DNA of 64,000 bases from Companilactobacillus halodurans (GTDB lineage: Bacteria > Bacillota > Bacilli > Lactobacillales > Lactobacillaceae): positions 47,320-111,319 of the forward strand of contig NZ_VDFP01000006.1 of NCBI RefSeq assembly GCF_009600985.1, in the 5' to 3' direction. Both the position numbers and the translations under genes were made by a program. The notes under the pieces were generated by a model. It was not told the DNA's origin. It made no database searches and saw nothing but the letters and a program-made list of their open reading frames with translations. Every line of letters begins with the position of its first letter. The stretch's first letter is position 1. This document shows positions 18,745 through 26,501 of this stretch, piece by piece.

Positions 18745-18940
18745 ACACGATATCTGCATCAATTTTGTCATAAGCTCAACGTGACTGACAGTTTAGCCAC
18801 GACAGTCCGTATTCTTTTGTTAATACGTCCCAGCTCGCTAAATTCTGTAAAATTTAGTGCTTCGGCAATCTTCCCTTTCAAATAAGTTCTTAGCTCTTAC
18901 AGAAGCTCCCTCATTTACTGATGTTGATTGCGACCTCTTT
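18745..18940 (-). promoter_or_regulatory. L-box (lysine riboswitch) aptamer
   Basis: On the minus strand the leader begins AAAAGAGGTCGC and contains the conserved L-box blocks in order: AGTAA, GGGAAGATTGCCGAAGC, GCTGGGACGT, GGACTGTCGTGGC, GCTAAACTGTCAGTCACG and GAGCTTATGAC. This is the five-helix lysine aptamer of low-GC Gram-positives. Lysine binding is expected to favour the terminator at 18709-18744 and shut off the lysA-asd operon. About 195 bases, the usual size. Confidence 0.95.
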
Positions 18941-18953
18941 TATTGGTATTAAG

Positions 18954-18980
18954 ATTATAACAACACTCATTATTCGTCAA
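18954..18980 (-). promoter_or_regulatory. Promoter of the lysA operon
   Basis: Minus-strand TTGACG and TATAAT with a 15-bp spacer (short but with near-consensus hexamers), ending about 14 bases before the L-box 5' side. Confidence 0.6.
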
Positions 18981-19027
18981 GCCAAATTAGTAATATTCTC
19001 ATATTTCTAATATTTTAATTTTTTTTC

Positions 19028-19055
19028 TTGTCATGACAGCAAAAAATGGTACACT
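19028..19055 (+). promoter_or_regulatory. Promoter of lysC-dapF
   Basis: TTGTCA, 16 bp, TACACT with an extended -10 (TGG in front). It is divergent from the lysA promoter. No riboswitch lies between it and lysC. Confidence 0.55.
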
Positions 19056-19093
19056 CATCATTAAAATCTATTTAATTTTTAGAGGTGTATTTT

Positions 19094-20452
19094 ATGAAGG
19101 TCATCAAGTTTGGGGGCAGTTCTCTTGCAACCGGTGAACAATTTGACAAGGTCATTAAGATTATTAATGAAGATTTTGAAAGAAAAGTTATCGTTACATC
19201 GGCTCCAGGTAAACGCTTCGCAGGTGATACAAAAGTTACCGATCTTTTGATCGACTATGCAAAAACAGTTATCGCCCACGAAGATTATACAAACTATATA
19301 AAAGAAATTATCTCAAGATATCATGAAATCAGTGACCACTTTCAACTTGACGATAAAGTTATTCAGAAATTAAAGAAAAAACTGACTGACCTAGCAAAAG
19401 CCAAATATTCAGATGAAGAACACCTAATGGCCACATTTAAAGCTCACGGGGAATTTTTAAATGCCATTTTACTAAGTGAAATTTTAAATAAAGAAGGAAT
19501 CAAAGCTAAATTTGTTGACCCTAAAGATGCAGGTATTATCGTTCATGGTCAACCTAATGACGCCGATATTTCACCAGAAACATATTTAAATCTAGACAAA
19601 CTGTCTCTTCCTAAAGATAGTCGTTTAGTCTTTCCAGGCTTTTTCTGTTACAACCAAAAAGGAGAAATTTATACTTTCTCAAGGGGCGGCTCAGATATCA
19701 CTGGAGCAATGCTCAGCAAAGGATTGCATGCCGATATGTACGAAAACTTCACTGATGTCGATGCAATTTATGCAGCCAATAACCACGTAGTTAAAAATCC
19801 CCAGGCAATCAAAAAAATGTCTTATCAAGAAATGCGTGAATTATCATATGCCGGCTTTTCGGTTTTCCAAGACGAAGCCATTATCCCAGCTATTCAAGGT
19901 CAGGTACCTGTTAACGTTAAAAATACTAACAATCCTGCAGCTGATGGTACCTTGATCGTTCCGGAACAATTTTTATTCAACCCATCCAATCAAATTACCG
20001 GAATCGCTTGTTCAAAAAGATTTTCAGCTTTATACTTACATCGTTATTTGCTAAATAAGGAAGTGGGCTTTACTCTTAAACTACTGAAAATTTTTTATAA
20101 GTACGGCATTTCTTATGAACACATGCCATCTGGAATTGACGATTTGACTGTCATTTTTGACCGGTCTAAGCTTAACAAGACTACCATTGAGCATTTATGT
20201 CACGATGTCAAAGAAGTCTTACAACCCGATTATTTGGAATGGATTGATGATTATGCAATTATTATGGTGGTAGGCGAAAGTATCGCTCATAATGTTAATA
20301 CTCTTGGTGAAATCATTGATTCCTTAACTCAAAATAATATTGCAATTCATATGATTAACCAAGGCGCTTCACGGATTTCAATCATGATTGGTGTTCAAGA
20401 AGCTGATGCAGATGATGCTGTCAGACAGATTTATAAAACTTTTTTTAATTAA
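19094..20452 (+). CDS. lysC: Aspartate kinase
   Basis: 452 residues. It phosphorylates aspartate, the entry step of the DAP/lysine pathway. Seen: KVIKFGGSSLA at the N-terminus, FSRGGSDITGA near residue 200 (kinase active site), and a C-terminal region of about 130 residues with two ACT-like folds, where lysine or threonine feedback would act. The ATG at 19094 has AGAGG eight bases upstream; the longer frame begins with a GTG inside that site. Five bases separate it from the dapF frame. Confidence 0.94.
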   Translation: MKVIKFGGSSLATGEQFDKVIKIINEDFERKVIVTSAPGKRFAGDTKVTDLLIDYAKTVIAHEDYTNYIKEIISRYHEISDHFQLDDKVIQKLKKKLTDLAKAKYSDEEHLMATFKAHGEFLNAILLSEILNKEGIKAKFVDPKDAGIIVHGQPNDADISPETYLNLDKLSLPKDSRLVFPGFFCYNQKGEIYTFSRGGSDITGAMLSKGLHADMYENFTDVDAIYAANNHVVKNPQAIKKMSYQEMRELSYAGFSVFQDEAIIPAIQGQVPVNVKNTNNPAADGTLIVPEQFLFNPSNQITGIACSKRFSALYLHRYLLNKEVGFTLKLLKIFYKYGISYEHMPSGIDDLTVIFDRSKLNKTTIEHLCHDVKEVLQPDYLEWIDDYAIIMVVGESIAHNVNTLGEIIDSLTQNNIAIHMINQGASRISIMIGVQEADADDAVRQIYKTFFN

Positions 20453-20466
20453 CTGAGGTGATCAAA

Positions 20467-21438
20467 TTGGTAAAACTACTCAAGGTCCATGGTTCTGAAA
20501 ATAAATTTTTTATCCTCGACCAAACTTTACTGGAAAAAGCTTTGAATGATGAAGAACTAAAAAGATTAGCAATCAACTTGTGCCAGGATGTCTTAGATGG
20601 TGCTGATGGTCTTTTGGTAATCGACACTAGTGAAAATTGCTTAGGCAAAATGCGAGTTATTAATGCTGACGGCAGTGAAGCTAAGATGTGTGGCAATGGA
20701 TTGAGGACTGTCAGTCGTTATCTTTGCGAAAAATATCACTTGGAAGATTTCAAAGTTGAAACGATGTCGGCAGATTTAAGCGTGTCTAAAGCTGACGATT
20801 TTTATGAAAACGTTCCAGCCTTTAGCGTTGAAATTTCGCCAATTAGTTTCCAAAAAGATACATTACCATTCGCCTATAAAGATTTAGATCAAATGATTGA
20901 TGAACACGTACCAGAATTTCTACCTGACCAAAGTTTTTCTGCCGTTGCTGTTCCTAATCCGCACTTGATTAGCTTCGTTCCTGAAGTTAGTCAATTAGAA
21001 TTGGGTGATTTGGGACAAAGATTGAATCGGAAAAATCCTTATTTCCCAGAAGGTGTCAACGTCAGTTTTGCACAGATTTTGAACACCAATAAATTATTTG
21101 TACAAACTTACGAACGTGGCGTTGGTTTTACTAATGCTTGTGGCACCGGGATGTCAGCAACTAGTTTGATGTTTGCAATGCTTCACTCTGACCAATTTGA
21201 CCCTGAAAAAGATATTGAGGTTTATAATCCTGGTGGAATGGTCAAAACTCATATTACTTTGGAAAGTCAGCCAGAAAACAGTCAAATCAGATTGATCGGT
21301 AACGCTACCTTTACTCACGAATTGGAAGTTCCTGAAGATGAACTTCATCAAAATAAATTACAAACGATTCAAGTAACCATTACTGGCGAAGAAGATAATT
21401 ATCGACAATTTGTTAACAGTATCAATAATAAAAATTAG
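20467..21438 (+). CDS. dapF: Diaminopimelate epimerase
   Basis: About 323 residues. It interconverts LL- and meso-DAP with two cysteines: C in AKMCGNGLR near residue 74 and C in TNACGTGMSA near residue 225, both present. It is longer than typical DapF (about 275), with a C-terminal extension of some 40 residues. I prefer TTG at 20467 (MVKLLKVHGS), with TGAGG eight bases upstream; the GTG at 20458 overlaps that site. The usual GNDF near the N-terminus reads ENKF here. Second gene after lysC. Confidence 0.93.
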   Translation: MVKLLKVHGSENKFFILDQTLLEKALNDEELKRLAINLCQDVLDGADGLLVIDTSENCLGKMRVINADGSEAKMCGNGLRTVSRYLCEKYHLEDFKVETMSADLSVSKADDFYENVPAFSVEISPISFQKDTLPFAYKDLDQMIDEHVPEFLPDQSFSAVAVPNPHLISFVPEVSQLELGDLGQRLNRKNPYFPEGVNVSFAQILNTNKLFVQTYERGVGFTNACGTGMSATSLMFAMLHSDQFDPEKDIEVYNPGGMVKTHITLESQPENSQIRLIGNATFTHELEVPEDELHQNKLQTIQVTITGEEDNYRQFVNSINNKN

Positions 21439-21443
21439 ATATA

Positions 21444-21485
21444 AAAAAAAGACTTTCGAGAACTTAATCTCAAAAGTCTTTTTTA
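21444..21485 (+). terminator. Terminator of lysC-dapF
   Basis: AAAAGACTTT...AAAGTCTTTTTT stem with an inner GAGA/TCTC pairing, followed by T residues, right after the dapF stop. The A-run on the other side means it could also stop the tRNA-Arg transcript. Confidence 0.85.
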
Positions 21486-21490
21486 TTTGA

Positions 21491-21564
21491 TGCGCCTAGT
21501 AGGAGTCGAACCTACAACCTTCTGATTCGTAGTCAGACACTCTATCCAATTGCGCTATAGGCGC
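21491..21564 (-). tRNA. tRNA-Arg (anticodon ACG)
   Basis: 74-nt cloverleaf on the minus strand. Acceptor GCGCCTA pairs with TAGGCGC, anticodon stem TCTGA/TCAGA with loop CTACGAA giving ACG, T-loop TTCGACT. No encoded CCA. Confidence 0.96.
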
Positions 21565-22350
21565 ATAGCACTAATAAATCAACAAAAATAATTATAGCAT
21601 ACACTCTGTATATATGTATATGTTTTAATAAAAAATATTAAATATATTACAAAGATAATTCAATTTGATTCTCATTGTGGTTCTAAACTATAAAAAATAT
21701 CCTTATTTGCTCAAAGGAAACTGCTTACGAATTACAATGTATTAAATTATACCGTATCTTTATTACTGTAACAACATCAAAAGACATATTAACTTATTTT
21801 ATAGAAATAGTAACTCACCATATTTATTGGAAAAATAATTTCTTTGTTACTAAATAACTATCTTTGTTCTTCAAAATGAAGTTGTTGAGAATATTTATTT
21901 GAATTTTTGGACGTAAAAAAACCTCCATTATTCAGGACTTACCTGCCACAAAAGTGGGAATGGAGGGATTGACTTCTACAAATGAAACTCTATCATGCAT
22001 TCTGTTTTTTATCAAATTTTTCATATACATTTTTTGATTTTATGGCCGTATATTATATATATTTTACATTAGTTGTATTTAAAAAGTTTTCTTTCTATCC
22101 TGTATAATAATATTATTCTTCGTTTCATCACTAATCATCACTAATAACTATAGCAACTTTAAAATAAACAGAGTTGATCCAAGCTTTTATTTGGAAAAAC
22201 TAAACTATTAAATAAAAAATATTTAATTTATAAAATAATACTGATAATAATCAAATGATTACTGCACAAAAATCCATATGGTGAAAGACCAAAACTATAT
22301 GGTAACTAAATAATATGTTTTAATAAAAGTTTGTGAAATTAAAGGTAATA
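21565..22350. other. AT-rich gene-free chromosomal stretch
   Basis: About 790 bp between tRNA-Arg and the prophage left junction. I found no convincing gene on either strand. The only structured element is the hairpin at 21915-21966. The base composition is lower in GC than the flanking operons, which fits decayed intergenic DNA beside an integration site. Confidence 0.6.
21915..21966 (-). terminator. Hairpin with terminator character in a gene-free region
   Basis: On the minus strand CCTCCATT pairs with AATGGAGG around an inner CCAC/GTGG helix, followed by seven T residues. No clear gene precedes it; a 32-codon frame (21932-22030) runs into the hairpin but has no ribosome-binding site. It may end a small RNA. 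Confidence 0.5.
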
Positions 22351-22388
22351 AAAAAGACTGCCATATCATTGATATAACAGTCTTTTTA
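22351..22388 (-). terminator. Chromosomal terminator displaced from tRNA-Ser by the prophage
   Basis: Minus-strand AAAAAGACTG...CAGTCTTTTT stem with inner ATATC/GATAT and a T-run. It lies 42 bases from the left attachment core. Its inner 18 bases (ATATCATTGATATAACAG on plus) recur in the hairpin near the right junction (63604-63645), so I read it as the original terminator of the rRNA/tRNA operon. Confidence 0.7.
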
Positions 22389-22430
22389 TATGTTCAGAAA
22401 TTAAAATGAACAATCATGAATTTATCAAAG

Positions 22431-22443
22431 CGGAGAGTAAGGG
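22431..22443. other. Prophage attachment core, left junction
   Basis: CGGAGAGTAAGGG, identical to the 3' end of tRNA-Ser at 63687-63699 (acceptor 3' strand, discriminator and adjoining T-stem bases). Identity stops at once on the inner side. The direct repeat defines the prophage limits. Confidence 0.85.
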
Positions 22444-22504
22444 TCTCCACAAGAAATGCCCAACGGCTTACTGCAACAACTAGTATAGCGTACTTTTATT
22501 CTCG

Positions 22505-22528
22505 TGACAACACCAATGACAACAAAAG
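22505..22528. repeat. Integrase arm-type direct repeats, left end
   Basis: TGACAACA at 22505-22512 and again at 22517-22524, the second followed by AAAG. The same doublet is found inside the right end (63525-63547). Paired direct repeats flanking a core are typical arm-binding sites of tyrosine integrases. The rest of 22444-22670 holds no gene that I can see. Confidence 0.6.
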
Positions 22529-22670
22529 GCTATTTTTTGTTTGTTTCTTCCTATTATATTGTGTTTTTCATTTTTCTAAGTGAAATATCTTAATTTCATT
22601 CATTCTAACATTTAGACTTCAATCAATCCATTATCATCTTTAACAAATAGATAATAAGTAGTTCCAAAAT

Positions 22671-22703
22671 AAAAAAAGCTCTCACCCAATATTGAGTGAG
22701 AGC
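22671..22703 (-). terminator. Terminator of the phage late operon
   Basis: AGCTCTCAC / GTGAGAGCT perfect nine-base-pair stem followed on the minus strand by TTTTTTT, about 60 bases after the endolysin stop. Confidence 0.9.
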
Positions 22704-22763
22704 TAATTGTTCTGAATCTTGATTATTATTTACTTTATGCATTAGTGTATACATTAATTCTAT

Positions 22764-23792
22764 CTAGCCTTTAAAACCAGATCCAGAAGTGTACTCGAAC
22801 GGAATGTATTCATCCGTAGCTATTCTAGCCATCGGAATGCCGTTAATAATCTTGAATCCATCAATTTTAAAAGATTTGGTAGTGCTGACAGACGCATTCT
22901 GTACACGCTTTCCTTTCTTATTGAAGACCGGTGCCGGTGAATCATCAATATATTTAACGATAATAAAATCCTTAAAAGTCGTCTTTGAAAGAGGAACAAA
23001 AATATCAGTAGCGATTTGGTAATGTGGTTCACTATTGATCATGACAATATCTGAACTCTTCCAAGTTGATCCCACATTATACGTTTCAGGTCGTTCAATA
23101 CCTAATCTATCCACTGGACGTGTTTGTTCAGTTAATTTGATAACATTTTCTACTTTAGGCTTTTGGGGTTCAACTTTAGGTTGCGTGGTTGCTTCAGTTT
23201 TAGCTGGCTGCTTATCAAAGATGCCCCAGTCATAACTCATGTCTTGAGAGCCACCGCCCCAGCTTGATGTGTACTGCCAAGCGACAATGTTACCTCTTGC
23301 TCCACAATCGCTTGATCCATAGCTAGCTACCCAAGTCGGGTACTTATTAGCATCAAGAATACCTTGGTTGAACCAACTAGCCATACTATATTGGAATACA
23401 TTTGTATAGCCTTGTGTTTCAAGGTAATTAATGAAAGTATCAACATAACTAGCAACTTTTGAAGTATTTAATGATGGATCCTCAACATCTACGCAAAGTG
23501 GAGTATCTTTTCCATATCCTAAATTAGTAACCGATTGTTCAAAGAATTTTGCTTCATTGATTGCATCAGTAACACTAATCGCTAGAAAATAATGGTAAAA
23601 TCCAACATTCATACCAGACTTGATAGCATTTCTTGTTTGATTTAATGCTTTAGGGTTTAGATAATTTGAACCATTAGCACTACCTTGAGTTGTTTTGATC
23701 AAAACACTTTGAACACCGGCACTAATAAAATTCTGAAAAAATGCTAAATCGTCTCTTTGATAACTTGATATATCAGCAAAATATTTAGTCAT
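22764..23792 (-). CDS. Phage endolysin, GH25 muramidase with C-terminal wall-binding repeats
   Basis: 342 residues. Residues 1-190 form a GH25 lysozyme domain: FADISSYQ with the first catalytic aspartate, VLIKTTQG, NVGFYHYF and LCVDVEDP. After a Pro/Lys/Thr linker (residues 195-220), two similar segments follow, each ending in a motif like YQIATDIFVPL and ARIATDEYIPFEY, resembling SLAP-type cell-wall binding units of lactobacilli. No signal peptide, so release would depend on the holin. Last gene of the late operon. Confidence 0.93.
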   Translation of the reverse strand: MTKYFADISSYQRDDLAFFQNFISAGVQSVLIKTTQGSANGSNYLNPKALNQTRNAIKSGMNVGFYHYFLAISVTDAINEAKFFEQSVTNLGYGKDTPLCVDVEDPSLNTSKVASYVDTFINYLETQGYTNVFQYSMASWFNQGILDANKYPTWVASYGSSDCGARGNIVAWQYTSSWGGGSQDMSYDWGIFDKQPAKTEATTQPKVEPQKPKVENVIKLTEQTRPVDRLGIERPETYNVGSTWKSSDIVMINSEPHYQIATDIFVPLSKTTFKDFIIVKYIDDSPAPVFNKKGKRVQNASVSTTKSFKIDGFKIINGIPMARIATDEYIPFEYTSGSGFKG

Positions 23793-23793
23793 G

Positions 23794-24072
23794 TTAGTTC
23801 CTCCTCAGATTAGTAGAATTTGAATATGTTGGTGTTTGTACTTCTGTGGGAGTATTACTATCCGTATTACCTTTTGATGTGTCGGTAATCAAACCAAGAG
23901 AACCACCAATTAATAAAATGGTATTAACTATTCCCATAATTTGATTGATTTGTTCAGATGTAATTTCCCAACCAAACAAATGACCAATTTGCTGGCCAAA
24001 TACTAAAATTAAAGAAATTAACGATACCCACCACGCCTTTGAATGAATATCTAATGTTAACTTATTTTTCAT
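23794..24072 (-). CDS. Phage holin (phi-LC3-like)
   Basis: About 92 residues with two hydrophobic helices (WWVSLISLILVFGQQIGHL and QIMGIVNTILLIGGSLGL) around a charged turn, and an N-terminal ITLDIHSKAWW-like stretch (here LTLDIHSKAWW). This matches the class II phi-LC3 holins that permeabilise the membrane and release the endolysin. Start at ATG 24072, with AAAGGA upstream; the longer frame to 24117 overlaps the previous gene and lacks a ribosome-binding site. One base separates it from the endolysin gene. Confidence 0.9.
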   Translation of the reverse strand: MKNKLTLDIHSKAWWVSLISLILVFGQQIGHLFGWEITSEQINQIMGIVNTILLIGGSLGLITDTSKGNTDSNTPTEVQTPTYSNSTNLRRN

Positions 24073-24376
24073 AGTTATCTTTTTCCTTTCTATTAAATAA
24101 TGTTTTGATTTCTTCATTATCTCGAGTCAATTTCAATTCATGCTCTTCTAGCTTTTTATCAAGTTTTTCGAAATGATCTTTAAATTCTCTATGTTCTTCT
24201 TTTGAAGAGTTTTTAAAGTCTTGAACCGTATTTGCTAAATTATTAATCGAATCTTGAAGGGGCCTAGTTATGAAATGATTGACTAGCCAAATAAACCACC
24301 CACCAAATCCAGTTATTAAAAGGAATATACTTCCAAGTTCTGAAAGTGAGTAGCCCAGGAATGCATGTGGTGGCAT
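24062..24376 (-). CDS. Small phage membrane protein with coiled coil, lysis module
   Basis: 104 residues: an N-terminal helix (SIFLLITGFGGWFIWLVNHF, residues 14-33), then a long charged helix with heptads (residues 40-100). Arrangement and position just before the holin resemble XhlA-like or second-holin proteins of Gram-positive phages, but I cannot name a family. ATG at 24376 has AAGAAGG upstream. It overlaps the holin start by 11 bases. Confidence 0.7.
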   Translation of the reverse strand: MPPHAFLGYSLSELGSIFLLITGFGGWFIWLVNHFITRPLQDSINNLANTVQDFKNSSKEEHREFKDHFEKLDKKLEEHELKLTRDNEEIKTLFNRKEKDNYEK

Positions 24377-24400
24377 AGTTCGCCTTCTTTCTTTTATATC

Positions 24401-24428
24401 AAAAAAAGAGCAGCCATTAGGCTGCTCC
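24401..24428 (-). terminator. Terminator between tail fibre and lysis genes
   Basis: GGGAGCAGCC / GGCTGCTC stem, loop TAAT, followed on the minus strand by TTTTTTT. The stop codon of the XkdX-like gene lies in the loop. It would reduce read-through from the tail genes into the lysis genes. Confidence 0.8.
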
Positions 24429-24557
24429 CTTCTTATAATCTTCACCAGTGATTTCCTTGTATTGATCAGCATCAATATTTCCTATCCCAACAAAATCAGC
24501 TACATCTTTATTTCGATATCCACCAATTGAATACATAAATTTAATAAAATCAAACAT
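24417..24557 (-). CDS. XkdX-like phage protein
   Basis: 46 residues: starts MFDFIKFMYSIGGY and continues with a D-x-x-x-F-V-x-x-G-x-I segment, then EITGEDY and a Lys-Lys tail. Size, composition and place (between a tail protein and the holin genes) fit the XkdX family of short proteins in Gram-positive phages, whose function is not established. The ATG shares its A with the stop of the upstream gene (TAATG) and has GGAGGT eight bases upstream. Confidence 0.8.
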   Translation of the reverse strand: MFDFIKFMYSIGGYRNKDVADFVGIGNIDADQYKEITGEDYKKGAA

Positions 24558-24949
24558 TATTTAGTACCTCCGTCATCTGTATTTGAACTTGACTGTGCAG
24601 TAGCTAACAAAGGAGCAACTAATTTCCCAAATTGTGCTAATCCTGCAACAGCGTTATCTGCTTTTTTATCCGCACCTTGTGCTGCTGCCAAAGCAGTGCC
24701 TACATTTTTTCCTAATAATGCATCAGCCTGTGTTTTTTCTTCATCTGGTGTCATACCGGTTGAAATATGAACTAAAGTATTATCTGTTTCTCTGACCGTC
24801 CAAAGTTCTTTATTCTCAATAGAAAAGGCTGGATCACTTTCAATTAGTAACCAGCCTTTAATTTTGGATTGAGTTTCCGCAGCAGAATCATTCGTATTAT
24901 TGATACCAATAATATTTCTATTAGTATCTAGTTTAATTGATATTTTCAT
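24557..24949 (-). CDS. Phage tail-associated protein, hypothetical
   Basis: 130 residues, family not recognised. An N-terminal beta-rich part (KISIKLDTNRNIIGIN) is followed by a helical Ala-rich segment (ALAAAQGADKKADNAVAG) and a Ser/Asp/Gly tail. Proteins of this plan often sit between receptor-binding proteins and XkdX in lactobacillus and lactococcal phages. It starts 11 bases after the preceding gene. Confidence 0.7.
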   Translation of the reverse strand: MKISIKLDTNRNIIGINNTNDSAAETQSKIKGWLLIESDPAFSIENKELWTVRETDNTLVHISTGMTPDEEKTQADALLGKNVGTALAAAQGADKKADNAVAGLAQFGKLVAPLLATAQSSSNTDDGGTK

Positions 24950-24960
24950 TTTTACCTCCT

Positions 24961-26196
24961 CTAGTTTTTGTAAGGCGTTATTTTTGTGACCAAAAATGTG
25001 TAATTAACCTTTCCATATGAAGAATCGTTTAAATTATTAAAACTGCTTTGTGACGTTTTAACAGCAATATTAACGGTAATCGCATTTTTTAATATTTTTA
25101 TAGTATTAGCTGAATATCCCAAAAATTGAAGATACCCAGGAGTTTGATAAATAGGATTTTTAACTGCTAAAACTGTTGGTGTTAATTTATCAAATCCATT
25201 AAACTCAAAATTTTCTATTAATTTTGCTTTAGGTACTTTAATACTAGTTGGCACTCCAATATCTGTAAGATTATAAGAAACTTCTTTTCTATCCTTATCT
25301 ACAATATTTGTATGAAGTAAAGGATCAAATGTTATTTCTAACCCATCCATAACATTATCAAAGAATTCATTGGCTCCACTTAATGCAATTTCGCCACTTG
25401 CAGATCCACTAAACAAATTAACCGATGGAGGCAATTGAGCTATCGGATCTTGAATCGAATAGTTATTAATATAATCCAATACAAAAGTATAGAAGGCTCC
25501 ATTAGTTTTAACGGTACCAGTATCATCTTTAGTACCAGCGTCTAAATCATGTCCTTCCGTTGGCAAAACAGTCAGTGTTTTATCTTGATTAAAAGTAAAT
25601 GAAATTGTTGGTGAAACATGGTCTACTATATTATCTAATCCTTCCCCAACACCATTCAAAGTTATGGTCACCTTCTTAGCAGTAGGAAGCTTATCTCTAC
25701 TGATAGAGAAAGGTATAGGACTGGTCGTTGTATAGTAATCATTCTTTTTAACATTTTTAGGGTCGAAATTTAATGGAACTATATCAGCATCAGCCTTGAC
25801 ACCATCAGTAACTTTAATTCGTTGCATGTGACCCCAAAATTGTAATCCATCACCGACCTGGTTCAGATTCAATCCGACATCATTCATGAAAGTAATATTA
25901 GTTGCTTCAGTAGTTGAAGTGGTACCTGACCATTCTAATCTACGACTTGTTATTGAGCCATCATCTAATGAACCAGGAATAATATTAACTCCGTCTGAAG
26001 TATCTGTACCATCATCAGGGGTTATATCTCCACCTGAAAAACTAGAACCACCAGCAACGATATCTCTTAAATCTAAAAGATTATCATCCCCAGTGGGTTT
26101 TACGGTTTTAGCATTACCATCTTTATCTTTAACCTTTGCACCCATAACAGCCTGTGCAACAAGACCGGCGACTTCGGTTAATTTATTTGTTGCCAT
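24961..26196 (-). CDS. Putative receptor-binding / tail fibre protein
   Basis: 411 residues, no enzyme motif. Residues 1-50 (MATNKLTEVAGLVAQAV...) resemble the whole of the next upstream small protein at 26211, so they look like an attachment module. The rest is rich in Thr, Asn, Asp and Gly with beta-strand character, as in host-recognition fibres. Position downstream of the baseplate proteins supports a receptor-binding role. This is an inference from order and composition. Confidence 0.65.
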   Translation of the reverse strand: MATNKLTEVAGLVAQAVMGAKVKDKDGNAKTVKPTGDDNLLDLRDIVAGGSSFSGGDITPDDGTDTSDGVNIIPGSLDDGSITSRRLEWSGTTSTTEATNITFMNDVGLNLNQVGDGLQFWGHMQRIKVTDGVKADADIVPLNFDPKNVKKNDYYTTTSPIPFSISRDKLPTAKKVTITLNGVGEGLDNIVDHVSPTISFTFNQDKTLTVLPTEGHDLDAGTKDDTGTVKTNGAFYTFVLDYINNYSIQDPIAQLPPSVNLFSGSASGEIALSGANEFFDNVMDGLEITFDPLLHTNIVDKDRKEVSYNLTDIGVPTSIKVPKAKLIENFEFNGFDKLTPTVLAVKNPIYQTPGYLQFLGYSANTIKILKNAITVNIAVKTSQSSFNNLNDSSYGKVNYTFLVTKITPYKN

Positions 26197-26210
26197 TTAT
26201 ATCCCTCCTC

Positions 26211-26501
26211 TTAATTAGTTGAAGCTGCAGCATCAGAATCGAGTGCAGCAGTCATAGTTTCGATTTTTTTCAAAATGTCTGGATCCTCAATCTTATCCGA
26301 GGTATCAATTTTATCGATTTGTTTTTGAATAACACTTTGAGCAGAGTCTGCTGCTAGAAAGGCATTGGTTCCATCAATTTTGCTATCTTTTGGATCAAGT
26401 GGTGCAGTCGAATATTCACCTTGAGCATTTTTATATTTGATACCAATTGGCATCTTAGTTACCAATACTGCAACTTTCTCTAAATCATTATTTGCCGCCA
26501 T
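26211..26501 (-). CDS. Small baseplate protein sharing modules with its neighbours
   Basis: 96 residues. N-terminus MAANNDLEKVAVLVT... resembles residues 1-50 of the fibre protein at 24961. C-terminus IEDPDILKKIETMTAALDSD resembles the last residues of the BppU-like protein at 26488. So it looks like a connector built from two shared pieces. ATG at 26501, nine bases after GGAG; it overlaps the end of the upstream gene by 14 bases. Confidence 0.7.
   Translation of the reverse strand: MAANNDLEKVAVLVTKMPIGIKYKNAQGEYSTAPLDPKDSKIDGTNAFLAADSAQSVIQKQIDKIDTSDKIEDPDILKKIETMTAALDSDAAASTN

Noticed and set aside
21932..22030. 32-codon minus-strand ORF (MYMKNLIKN...) as a type I toxin
   Set aside because: No hydrophobic segment of the Fst type, no ribosome-binding site, and its end is inside the hairpin.
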